64,000 nucleotides of DNA, taken from the NCBI GenBank assembly GCA_030411725.1, contig MU839833.1, positions 372,001 through 436,000 on the forward strand, given 5' to 3'. Below are positions 52,966 to 63,273 of this stretch, one piece after another. How positions within the stretch are numbered: position 1 is the stretch's first letter; each line of letters starts with the position of its first letter. The notes below the pieces were generated by a model. That model was not told the origin of the DNA and did no database searches. It was given only the letters and a program-made list of their open reading frames with translations. Origin of the DNA: Echria macrotheca. Taxonomy: Eukaryota > Ascomycota > Sordariomycetes > Sordariales > Schizotheciaceae. A program made the translations under genes and the position numbers.

Positions 52966-53815
52966 CTAGAATCTAGGTATGAATATCCACCACTGCCGAG
53001 ACCCGCCCCCCCTCCCCGATGGGATTAAGTTGCCACGATCCAAGAAAAAGGTCTCGCCTAACGCGTATTTAGGGGTGTAGCGAATAAACGTAACGACCTC
53101 ATGGCGGATAACTGTCCAGGCTAGACAGTCTGTTGATACCTCCGCTAGCAAGAAAAACAGCGAAACCGTCATAGGCCGCTGATCCGCCGGGGCCTTTAAA
53201 AAGGTACCTAAGACTTCGCGGGTGTATTTTTGCATCTCGGATACGATAGCAATAATCGAGTCTCGGAACCGAGCCGCGTGCTTGTTGGGGACGTTTGTGG
53301 GCGTAAACGTCCATTGGGTCTATATATTATACTCGGGCGTGGCTTCGTATCCGGGTGGCCCTGTATATACCCCGATGGCTTCCACGACGGCTTCTAAGCG
53401 GTTCTCCCCAGACTCGACATGCTCCTCAATAGCCGCCCAGAGGCCATGTGGCTTTATCTTATATCCGGTAAATAAAGGCTTAAGAACGTAATTGCTAGAT
53501 TGTAAAGCCCTTATTAATAGCCCTCCTGGCATTGCTAATACCCCGAGACGCTCATGTTTGAGGATGTAGGCGAAAAATGTATCTTCAAGGGGATGCGTAC
53601 GAATCAAAAGGGGGGTGCACCCCTATCAGACGCCTTTCTAGGTATATTGTGTTCTTGAAATCTGCGAATGCGGTCTTTCTTTTTATACAGAAGAGATATT
53701 TACCGGCAGTACCGTAGTCCAGTTTGTAAGAAAGCGTCAAAAGTCGCGCGATGATATCCACGGTTCGACGTGGTGATTGTTGGTTGTTCTCCATAAGAAA
53801 ACTCCAGCCAAGCAT
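52966..53815 (-). pseudogene. Decayed ORF of unknown origin
   Basis: Minus strand. Three stretches read as one protein-like chain broken by lesions: 53815-53585, then a frame change to 53607-53320, which runs into an in-frame TAG at 53320-53322, then the same frame continuing to 52966. The segment before the stop has IEEHVESGENRLEAVVEAIGVYTGPPGYEATPEYN; that after it has AIVSEMQKYTREVLGTFLKA and LSTDCLAWTVIRHEVVTF-like text. No family is recognised. A mobile-element fragment or a lost accessory gene are both possible; the TA-rich composition around 53300-53700 would fit mutation decay. Confidence 0.45.
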
Positions 53816-54202
53816 CGTATAAATAGGCTAGGCTGGCGAGGCTGGATCCCTAGGAAAGCCTCGCTTCAGTGACTGGTTCGGTGACTGGTTCAGTGACTGG
53901 TTCAGTGACCAAGCCAATGACCGACTGGGCTTCCAGTCACTCGGAAGTACTCATTGTCACGTAAGGAAGGTACGAAAAGGGAAACTTGCTGTTCCCAGAT
54001 TCGTCGCACAAACCAGCCGTTCCTTCCTACACAAGTAAAACCCCTCTTCTTCGGAGCCACCACCACCAATTATTTTCCGGATCTACCCGATACTGAGATG
54101 CCCGCTGACAAAAACCCCGCATGCTCAACCCCCCGCGAAGGCGCCGTCTTGTCTCTTCCAAGGTTCTTATCTTCGAAACCGGGCGATCAGTCCGTTTGAG
54201 CG
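53816..54202. other. Intergenic with short tandem repeat
   Basis: Contains the 12-bp repeat at 53866 and the leader of the membrane protein pseudogene. Confidence 0.55.
53866..53910. repeat. 12-bp tandem repeat TC(A/G)GTGACTGGT
   Basis: Three full copies (53866, 53878, 53890) and a partial fourth. The middle copy differs by one base. Confidence 0.8.
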
Positions 54203-57200
54203 ATGGCGGACAACTTCGCGAACAATGCCTTCACCGATTTCGCCCCGCTCCTCACGCTCTTTGGCGACGAGGTCACGAAACAATACCTCGCAACGTCCAT
54301 GAGCATTGCCGATAACATTTTGCTCGGGATTGCTCCCATCGGGCTGATGACCATCATCGTGTCTTCGATTAGAGTGGGCGGAAATCGATTCATGAAATCA
54401 ATCGTTGGCCGGTAGGTTTTCCCCTTCGGAGCAAGGGGAAGATTCCGCACTTGAAGAGAGCTCTAAAATGGCGACTAGGGCGCGAGACTCTCCCGATGAC
54501 GAGGAGAAAGAAATGCTATCGTCTACATCCGCCACTGTCAGAGAGATATGGGACGGCAATCGAATCGTGAGACAGACGGGCCCGTCCAAGACAACTCAGC
54601 TGGTTTTTGGCCCGTCTGCACAGCAAAGTTCCCATCCTCTCAGGCGTTGTGAGGACGACGAGCTTTATGTGTGGGACCTTAAACCCTTTCGAAAAATCTC
54701 GAGGGACACGCCGTCGGAGAGATTATTAGACGTGTCCAGCAGCATGTCACCAAGCCTTACACTCAATATCGAGAAGGCCATTCCCGACGAGCGCTTTGTG
54801 CTCTTCTTTGCCTGTATTGGCGTTTTGGTGCAGACCTCAGCCATGGTACTCAATGCTGTCATTGTTTACTATTGGCAGTGGAAAAGAGGTGCCAATACAG
54901 TCGCTTCGTACGGATATCCCACCTGGGCTAGCGGCACCGTGTGTATCGCCATTGGAGCCAGCATCTGCGGATGGGTCCTGGAAAGCAGCACCTGGAAATT
55001 CGCAACGCTTCCTTCATATAACAAGCATCCTTTAGAATTTGGGCAGATCGTTCTGCTACAGAAACGACTTCCCGACCAGCGAATCCCAGGCTATGTCATC
55101 AGGCCAGTCAAACCGGGCGAATACTTTAAAGCGTCCCAACGTCGCTGGCCCTTGGTCGGTGGTTCCGCAGAGGAATCTGCTTCGGAATCAGAGGGAGAGC
55201 AGAGGGAGAAAGACAGGAGAATACGTGAGATCTCGACGATCGTTGGAGCAACGGTGGCACTCTCTGGATTCATTCTGCAAAATATCGGCACTCGAGAGCT
55301 TCATTTTTCAGCAGGGCTCATTCAACTCGGTGTGACACTCTTTCAGCAGGGCTCATTCAACTCGGTGTGACGCTCATCATGACTCTTCTGCGTGCCTGGC
55401 TTCGACGCCGTGTTGGAGACGTCCCGTCCGTTGATGGCCAGATTGCCGTCACCGCCCTCGAGGATGGATTCGAGAACTGTGACCTTACCAGGCTACTGAC
55501 AGAACATTATTGCTTCTTATTCGTCAGTTCTTCTCAAATGCCTAGCCGGCAGTTCGACATGCTGAGCGACTTCCATGATGCCAGAAAGGTTCTCGGAACA
55601 GCAGTGCCCGGCGTTGAGATGCAATTGATTCGACACGACAGAATGTCCCAAATGACGCAGGAGGGCAACCGTCTCTGTGACATCGGGTCAGACAATCCCC
55701 TTCGCACTGCTCTGAGAACGCAGCAACTTCTTGAGAAGATCGAACCGAGTGGAGGCCGAGTTCAAGAACTAGCGAAAGGATGCCATAACGCCATGGATGA
55801 GATATTCTCCCTCGTTTTCCCGGAAGCCAGGATGGATAAAAGAGACAATAAGATGGATGCAGGCCATTTTTACCGGTTCTGTCTTGTGGCAGTGAGGCAT
55901 AGGCCACTGGATGCCAGTTTTGGCTCAGAGTCTGGCATCGCGGCACCGGTCATTGCATGGACAGATCCCCAAGTCGAGCGGGAAGTCACCGAGGATAGTG
56001 CAGCGCGCCTTCATTACCTGCAAGCCCTAATCAGTCTTGACATTTACGCCCACCACAGTTCAATACCAACCTCGGTTGGGGTATACAGGATACTAGGACA
56101 CTGCAACGGAGTGGACGTCAATGGCTATGTTGCTCTCCTTAATGCCTGGCTCAACACAGACAGTGTGTTCGCAAGACTTGTTGCACCCGATAAACCCCTG
56201 GAGGGTGAGTTTGACGACAGATACCATTTAGGGCCCCTGCACCGGGGCCATTTCAACACCATGGTTTTCGGATGGCCGTTTAGTTTTGCATTTTCGTAAG
56301 TACAACGCCTCCTGCAGCATGATCGCGAGCCAGATCCTTGGGTTCCACTGCTTTAGCTGCATCAATTTATTAACATCTCGAAATGCAGGTCATTCGAGGC
56401 TTCACCCGCGGATCCTAACCAACACAGATTTGAGCTCATGATTGGGGATATCGAGAAATATGACACCCTTGATGGGAACAAGTTCAGACCGAAGCTCGAA
56501 CAGAACATCGTCCTCGAGCTGTTCACGTCGTTCTTTCTCCGACTTGTTGCCGAGGCAAGCCGGCAGCGAATTTCCGACTTGGTCACCAGCCCGTCCCCCG
56601 ATGATGCTTGCGATAAGCTGGCTGCAATTCTATTGAAGCATGGCGTATGTATCTCGAAGCAGCAAGCTCGGCTCGCGATCGTGCCGGCCCTCATTCTGAC
56701 AGGCAACCTCTCGACATGGCCCGCGGGCTACAAGCCACCTCCGCCGCCTGTGGTCGTTGACGAGAATGGGCGGACGGCATTTCCTTGGGATCATAAGGAC
56801 GTTGTCATCCACCCGCATTGGGACAATCCGAACGATGCTGGCATTCACTTGGCTCCGCTTGACGACGACTCTGACAAGGGCCGGGCTCCGTCCCTGCCGA
56901 GGGGGAGCACGGAATCAGACTTTATCGACAGCTCACTTTATCGCCATGGTGTATGGGGGAATTTCGAAGATGTCCTTATCAGAAAAAGTGAATGTAAGTA
57001 TCTTGGTTTCCCTAGCTACTACATTATCACCCCTCTTCGCGCCACCATGATGCAGAGTCCGACAAGAGGAGGCCAGAGCTAAGTTTCATCAGACGATTGA
57101 AGCGGTTCCGCGCGGTCTGCACTGTTGGCTTTTTCATTTGGATCGAGCACGCCTTTGAGGGAATTGGCCATGAACTTGGGGTTTGTCGAAGGCATGCGAT

Positions 57201-57480
57201 ACTTGGTGGAAGGCAAGTCACTCAAGCCACACTATTCCATTTGCACATCATATCCCTTCCCCTTTTTGAATAATACCAGACGACTCGTGGAACAGGATTA
57301 TCGTCGACGGGCTGTCTCATCGTCGTTGTAGCCATTGTCTTCAGCATGCCTCCTTCGGTCTTCGACTGTCCTCTTCCTGCCCATCTTCGAAATAACGCAC
57401 GAAGGGCGGGAGTGGATAGGTAAGTCGCCTATCAAGACGTGACTTCAAGATTTTCAACAGTGTTACTGGGATTGCAGAAG
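54203..57480 (+). pseudogene. Fungal multi-membrane protein gene, disrupted
   Basis: Exon 1 is 54203-54411 and exon 2 starts at 54479; the junction gives a continuous chain (FMKSIVGR, then ARDSPDDEEKEMLSSTS). The N-terminal region has DFAPLLTLFGDEVTKQYL and a helix (ILLGIAPIGLMTIIVSSI), followed by EIWDG and, further on, several helices (FVLFFACIGVLVQTSAMVLNAVIVYYW). At 55306-55375 a 35-bp tandem duplication shifts the frame and brings a stop at 55368-55370; coding sequence resumes in another frame (IMTLLRAWLRRRVGD) to 56290. An intron near 56299-56388 leads to EASPADPNQHRFELMIGDIEKYD. After about 56993 a normal splice would create TAG at the junction. Further helix-coding text continues to about 57480, where the 3' end is unclear. 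The family is a large fungal membrane protein seen in accessory regions; its role is unknown. Confidence 0.65.
55306..55375 (+). repeat. 35-bp tandem duplication that breaks the frame
   Basis: Units 55306-55340 and 55341-55375 are identical except for one base (cactc against cgctc at the end). Since 35 is not a multiple of three, the insert shifts the frame. Confidence 0.9.
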
Positions 57481-57790
57481 CCTCTCCAGAACTTTCAGCG
57501 TGTCAAAGACTCAGGTGAGGAGAGCAGCTGGTTCCAGGAAGGGCAAGGATTTGCGATTGCGACTGAAAATGAAGGACGATGGGGGAACTTGGGAACAAAG
57601 CTTCAAGCTCCGGCTTAGAAACGTGTCTCTGCATGGAATGCAAACGTCTATATTGCCAACAACAGGAAGTCCACGATTAGCAGGTCCACCGTTTGTAGGC
57701 ACCTGGTTGTACCTAGTTGGCGTGGAAAAAGGGATTCCAATGGGTGGAGAACGTTTCGTCCGAAATAATCCCCAAAAAATAAAAAATAAG

Positions 57791-57915
57791 TTGCCACCGA
57801 CCGGACTCGACCAGAGGACCTCGCCGGGGGCAGAGATCCCACAGCAGTTCCTCTGGAGCGAGCCGTTGCCCCCCGGTGGCGGAGAGCAACACCCATCCAC
57901 CTGCGCCACAGGCAA
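57791..57915 (-). ncRNA. Candidate tRNA-like pol III unit
   Basis: On the minus strand, TGTGGCGCAGGTGG (A-box-like; 57910-57897) is followed about 85 nt later by GGTCGAGTCCGG (B-box-like; 57812-57801). The ends TTGCC and GGCAA can pair. Two T6 runs follow directly (57786-57781 and 57779-57774). The remaining arms do not fold as a standard tRNA. It could be a tRNA pseudogene or tRNA-derived repeat. Confidence 0.35.
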
Positions 57916-58060
57916 GCCAGTGGTTCAGGTGTTTGGGCCGATGGTAAATGGGGGGGTGGTTTGGATATATATACCTGGGTTCGAGGTTCCCGGGTGGATA
58001 TATCTATGACAGTACCTTACCTACGCACCTAGCTGTCCCGGGAAGGTGGTAGGTACCTGG

Positions 58061-58135
58061 CCATGACCTCTGCCATTGGCACAACCTCTTCCATTGTCAT
58101 AACCTCCCCATTGCCATAACTTCTGCCATTGCCGC
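58061..58135. repeat. Imperfect tandem repeat, CCATTG(N)CATAACCTC type
   Basis: About four imperfect copies of a 17-18 bp unit (ccattggcacaacctctt, ccattgtcataacctcc, ccattgccataacttctg, then a partial one). Confidence 0.6.
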
Positions 58136-59051
58136 CACGCTCTTGGTGTCCATAGAGATACAAGAATTTGTGGAAGGCATTATGGCTATAAGCGTTTGGG
58201 GAATCAATCAGTTACCTTACGAATTACCTTCGATATGTGCTTGTCATCCCCGTACGAAGTACCTCTTCCGGCTGTCGAGAGCGGTATATATCTACATCTT
58301 TTCCGCGAACTTCCATCGTCGGTAGACCGGAGACCGGAGGAAAACGAACTGCGCGTTCCCAATGTTTAGGAACCATCTGGAAGCAGTTTTCTCAAGTTAT
58401 TTCAACTGCCTCGAGCGCGCTTTTTTTACCAACCTGGAAGCTAGGTGAGTCCGAAGAAGCCTCTGAAATCGGGGACCGACAGATTTATGGGTATGAGATC
58501 TGCTGGCTCTGATTCCATGCCAACATACGCTTGCGTGCTGGATAGTCGTGGGAACATTGTAAAGTGTTTTTTTATCAGTCTCCACCTGCTTTGGAACGAA
58601 GATGTCTTAAGTGGCTAAAGCATTGTTTTCCGGTCGTTCATCATCTTCCTGTCAACCCGACCTTGGAAACATCGAATTGACCAGTGAATATATTCTGTCC
58701 AGAAACGCTAGGTAACCTTTAAACCCCCCAAGACTCCCTTGTAGCGAGGGAGATACCCGTTCTTGAATTAGGCTTGAACTATATACGTCAGGACCTTCTC
58801 CAAGATCGGAACAAAGCGTTCAAGGGATTTGTCGTATTCAGCCTGTAAACCACCTTCGCTTCGAGTAGAACAATAGAAATACAAAGTATTGGTAGACCCC
58901 AACTGTCGCCGGATCGTCCCCAAGCTGCTCGACGCTCAAGAGCGCTAGTAAAGCTTGGGGGAAACATGCCCTGTAATCAGTGTTGGAGATCTCCAACGTT
59001 TGAAGCTATAACCTCTCGCCTCACACTAGGAAAACCCCCTTATAGACAGAA

Positions 59052-59717
59052 TTAATTCGGAAGCCCATGTATGCGCGGATCGCGAAACGTAGACCGGTCC
59101 TTCCATTCTGCCGCGTCCACAATTAGGAAGAGGGCAGCCCCTCCTGCAACGACTGGTATACCCGCAGCCTGGGCGAGCACGGCACGAGTCATGAGGAACA
59201 TGTTGACGCGGTGACACAGTATCCCAGACGACTTTGAGTAGTCCCTTGACTCCAGCACTCCGAGCAAACTGGAGTGGCGTGCGGGATGGGTAACTGTAAA
59301 CGAACGACCGGACCGACCAGCACTCAATGCTTCAAGGAACATGAGGGCGGTGGCAAGCCAGTGTTGGCAGTTGTTGTAGCGGGTCGAATACTCCCCTCCT
59401 TGCATCGGGTGCATGGCAATCATGTCGTCGAGGTCGGAGCGAAGTCCTGTGAAGGTACCGACAGGGAAGCTCTGGATGGATTGGCTATCGTATCGCGTCT
59501 GCTGGATGGCGATTGTCCCCTCAGGTGTGGGCCGGAGTTCGATGCGCAATTTCTTGCCGGCCGTGGTGAACAGTAATGCCCAGTGCTTGGTGTGGATGGA
59601 GTCTTCGCCTCTAACCGCGCTACGGCCTAGTAGTGGCCATCTAGACGAGGACGAGCCCACGTGGATGCTCTCGTAGAGAACGCCGATTTCGAACCGCGTC
59701 GCCCGCTCGTAGTCCAT
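59052..59717 (-). CDS. Candidate permuted papain-fold (PPPDE/LRAT-like) protein
   Basis: Minus strand, single exon, 221 aa from ATG 59717. KHWALLFTT near residue 44 and YNNCQHWLATALMFLE near 114-129 place a His before a Cys in an NC motif, the order of circularly permuted papain-fold enzymes (PPPDE/DeSI isopeptidases, LRAT-type acyltransferases). A hydrophobic helix near the C-terminus (AAGIPVVAGGAALFLIVDA) suggests a membrane anchor. Between the two motifs lie an ELRPTPEGT strand and GTFTGLRSDLDDMI. The enzyme class (peptidase or acyltransferase) cannot be decided, and I infer the fold from motif order alone. Confidence 0.6.
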   Translation of the reverse strand: MDYERATRFEIGVLYESIHVGSSSSRWPLLGRSAVRGEDSIHTKHWALLFTTAGKKLRIELRPTPEGTIAIQQTRYDSQSIQSFPVGTFTGLRSDLDDMIAMHPMQGGEYSTRYNNCQHWLATALMFLEALSAGRSGRSFTVTHPARHSSLLGVLESRDYSKSSGILCHRVNMFLMTRAVLAQAAGIPVVAGGAALFLIVDAAEWKDRSTFRDPRIHGLPN

Positions 59718-60063
59718 GATTGATGAGAAACGGCGAGTCCTCTGACATCAGCGTCCTGATGGCTTTGGGGGGGACTCGGTTTTAGAGACTCGGGTGATGA
59801 AGAACGAAAGGAATGGAATTTCAAGGGTCAGATACCACAGGTATCCAATGTTGGAAAAGTGGAAGTGACTCATCCCACCAGAGCCTCGTGAAGTCTTAGG
59901 TACCAATGCAGACAGGATTAGCTTCGTGATTCGCCAGAGCCCCGCAGCTGAATGTGAGAGCGAGGAAACATCGCCGACCTGTATAGTCTTGAGTGGGTGT
60001 TTTCAGCAGGATGTCGAGGGGCACACCACCTTTTGATCCGTCTGCATCCCCTACAAGCTCTAT
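59718..60063. other. Intergenic
   Basis: Upstream of the papain-like candidate. A variant of the TAGGTACC word occurs at about 59898. No gene seen. Confidence 0.5.
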
Positions 60064-60522
60064 TCAACTGAATATACCACAAACGTTACGGCATCTGCAA
60101 AACAATGGTAAGACGTGAAAGTCCGGCAGAAGACCGGAGCCCATCTCCAAATTGCCTGTTGCCGCACCGGGGAGTCTAACTCGTCGCTTGTTGTCGGTGC
60201 ACAGTGAAGGTCGACTGGTCCTTGCACTGATGCCCACGCCGCACATCTGCATTCCCAGTTGACAGTGTCGGAAGACAATCTTCCGCGCTCTATTTCGTAC
60301 GGGTTCTCCAGAAACCTTCTCGAAAACTTTCCCCAAACGGGCATCTGCATTTAGGCCTGCCGCAGCCGGCCCCAAGGGAAACGTGAGCTTGAATTCGGCT
60401 GAGATGGAATGTGGCGGACGGTGCCTGATAGCGAGCATGATGACGAGTAACTGGCGCGATTGGTTGAAGCAGTTCCGGTTCCACGCCTCACCGGCCCAAA
60501 GATACGAGAGTCCTCCTGCCAT
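60064..60522 (-). CDS. Weak candidate, hypothetical protein
   Basis: Minus-strand ORF of 152 aa from ATG 60522 (MAGGLSYLWAGEAWNRN..). It has no recognised domain or signal. The overlapping frame ends FADAVTFVVYSVE, which looks equally protein-like, so an intron or frameshift may be hidden near 60250-60350. Kept as a possibility only. Confidence 0.25.
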   Translation of the reverse strand: MAGGLSYLWAGEAWNRNCFNQSRQLLVIMLAIRHRPPHSISAEFKLTFPLGPAAAGLNADARLGKVFEKVSGEPVRNRARKIVFRHCQLGMQMCGVGISARTSRPSLCTDNKRRVRLPGAATGNLEMGSGLLPDFHVLPLFCRCRNVCGIFS

Positions 60523-60989
60523 TGTATTCTCGGAAAGTCAGAGGTAGGAAGGGGAATACGTGTCTGCGTTCGGAATTCGTGATCATCTGGAGGCTTCAGA
60601 GAAGAGATGAGAGTCGTCCACGATTTATTGATGGAGTACCCGCAGCGGCAGTTACAAAGCCGCGCTAGTGTGACAGTGCTGGAGCTGGAGTCCTCATTAG
60701 CACATGGACATACATATGCACTATGCTACTTAGGCTAGTTATCAGCTCGTCAACCAAGCCAACTAGCGGCAGATGAGCAAACACGTACCGACAGTTACAA
60801 AACCGGACGCTGGTTCAGCTTTCTGAACACCATCCAATGCAGGACGCCGTCTGTACATCACTCCTGTGGACCTCGGGAAACATCCGAGACGGAAAGTAAC
60901 ACGACGCTTGTATCTGTGGACACTTCGTAAATCGTTATATTACTGGGTATGACCACGACCCGCTTGTCGACCAGCGGAAACGTCCCACC
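60523..60989. other. Intergenic
   Basis: 3' region of the cyclin gene. No gene seen. Confidence 0.5.
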
Positions 60990-62376
60990 TTAGTAGTAGT
61001 TATTCCTCCCCTTGTGTCGATCAGGCATGCCCCTCCCGCCGCGGCTGTACGGACTCCAACCATGGTCCTTGTGGCTCCCCCGATGCGCATGCGCATACCC
61101 GCTCCGCCCGGGGTTCGCCGGCTGCCTCGGCCTGTTATCCGGCACCGGCTCCTCCACCTCGACCTCGTACTCCTCATACTCGTCATTGAAAAACGTGTCG
61201 ACATAGTCCCGCTCCTTCCGGGCCGCCTCGGCATCAAACACGAACCGTAACGTCGAGTCGTTGGGCGTGTGCTTGCGCTTGACCGAGCTGCTTCCCGCCG
61301 ACACCGAGTTAGCCGCCGGCGACGTGCCCGGCGTGGCAGGATTCACATCGGGGCTCTCCTTCTCGCAGCGGTCGCACCACTCGTGGTACCGGTTGAGCTT
61401 GCCGTCGGCCACTTTTTTGTTGATTTCGATCTTGACGTCCATGAGCCTGTTGATATCGAACCGGGAGCCGACTTTAGTTGATTTCCGGAACTGCGTGTAG
61501 AGATCCATCAGGTCGAGCATCACCTCATACACGCAACCCTGGCTCGCCAAGGGCGCTCGGCGCTGGATCGCCTCTGCCTTGTCCGTCGCCTTGTCCATGA
61601 GATGGGCCGTTAGCGCAAGGATCGCCAGCACGAGGGCATCGGTCGAGTGCTTTATGGGTGCGAAGGTCTTGTATAGGTCGATCGACATGTCATAGGCGTT
61701 GCGCAGGAACGTTTTCTTGATCACTTTCGACTCCTCGTCGTCTCCCGGAAACATTTTCCTGATCATCTTGATGAGAAGCTTTTGTGGGTATTGGCCACGA
61801 AAGTCAAAGCCGATCGTCTCCAGGATGTGGCGCTCCAGCCCGACCGTGAATCGGGATGAAGACTCGAACGTCTACACCATGTTAATGGAAGAAGAGCCAG
61901 CGTGAACGCACAATGCCAACCTTATCGTCCGGCGTCTTGTTGTCATTGGGGTGCCGTAGGTTGTGCGCCGCACACAGTATGTCCTTGGACTTCTTTATCG
62001 TATCTTCCACCTTACAGGCGGTAAAGAGGCTTGCGAGCGCGACATCTTCGTAGTTGTACTCTGAGCTAGGGAACCGTATTCGAAACTTGTGATAGTACGT
62101 GGCGGCCGTGACGAATGTCCGATATGGTCTGGAGACGCAGTTGTCAGCGATATGCCGCCACAGTCGCGCTCAGGGTCCTCACAATTGCAGGGCTTCCCGC
62201 ACGTTATCTATCAGCTGCACACCTTTCAGTCGGTAGTTATCCTCCCTGGCCTCGTCGTAGCCGATGCTCCTGAGCTGTCGTCGGAGACTCTGTTCCGGGA
62301 TGTAGCGAGCCGGGATGGACGACAGGCCGACCGGTGGCCCGATTGGGACCGTCTCTTCGGTTGTGGTGGGAGCCAT
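60990..62376 (-). CDS. CTK2: CTD kinase cyclin subunit, CTK2-like
   Basis: Minus strand, exons 62376-62183, 62128-61921 and 61871-60990 (introns 54 and 49 nt) give 427 aa. The cyclin box begins RYIPEQSLRRQLRSIGYDEAREDNYR and continues through YRTFVTAATYYHKFRIRFP, DVALASLFTACKVEDTIKKSKDIL, LERHILETIGFDF and YPQKLLIKMIRKMFP. CTK2 pairs with the kinase Ctk1 and Ctk3 to phosphorylate the RNA polymerase II C-terminal domain during elongation and 3' processing. The tail after about residue 300 is disordered: Ser/Pro-rich, an acidic EEYEVEVEEP, then an Arg/Gly/His-rich end (RGGRGMPDRHKGRNNYY). The nearest alternative is another transcriptional cyclin (cyclin K/T type). Confidence 0.85.
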
Positions 62377-63273
62377 GCGGGGAGCTCGGCGAGGAGACCG
62401 AGGCCTCGGCGTGGCCAGAATCGTGTGCGGTTGGGAAGGACCTCAATCGTCGAGCGGGGTGTTGTCGATCGCGACGGCGGCGGCTATCAAGTGGCGAAGG
62501 TATACTTCAAACGCACAGCGAGCGCAGTTCTGGGTCGGAGTACTGCGAGCGACGAGAAGTCATGACGTCAAGAATAGAACGACAAGGTGGGTGAGCATCG
62601 CGGTTGCAGAACCAGGTTGACGTTCTCGGGAACAATTTTGGGACGCGTCTGTGGCCGATAAGATAAGCGGGGTAGCCTCCCCGCGGCGACCAGGCCCCTT
62701 GCGTTGTGGACCTCACGGGCCTGTGGTTCACAGCGGTTCACACGTGCCCGGACCTGGATCCTTCCGGGGATGTGGGGCCAATATTCTGCAATGTTGAATG
62801 CGACCGTGTTGCCTGCCGTGACTGCCACGCACGCACACTCGCTCCCCTCTCACCTGCTGGAAAAGGGTGCCCGGCGCGAAGGCAGCAAGTTCGGTAGGCC
62901 GGGTTATTTTGGGCGCTCTCCGACGGCGCTATTGAAAAAACACATGGCACGGCCCGTGTCGGCGTGGTGACGACGTTTTACCCGATTGCCGTGTTTTTTG
63001 GGTCGATGTAGGCGCGCAAATCAGTCGCGACGAAGCGCGCCGGCCGGATGCACTGTGCCTCGATCCGAACGCTGGCTCCGATATTGCCTCGTGGGAGAAT
63101 CTTGGGTCATGGCGCCGCCTATCCTGGGTCCTGGGTCCTCGTCCCCGGATCCCGGTCCGCCGTAGCATCGACGCAGTATCGTGCGGGTACTTGAACGGCC
63201 GCGGTCGCCGTGGTCTGTTTGTGAAGTGTGTGTCGATCTGTCTCCCCGCATTGCATCCCCAGTAACCAACACG
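62377..63273. other. Intergenic between divergent genes
   Basis: 897 bp between the cyclin and esterase starts. It should contain both promoters. ORFs here are shadows or lack any features. Confidence 0.5.

Larger units (their letters stand above)
57481..59051. other. Intergenic with tRNA-like unit and short repeats
   Basis: No protein gene supported. Holds a minus-strand tRNA-like unit, an imperfect hairpin around 57965-58005 and a repeat near 58061. Confidence 0.5.

Noticed and set aside
53866..58135. CRISPR-like array from the short tandem repeats
   Set aside because: The repeats are directly adjacent without unique spacers, and the DNA is eukaryotic.
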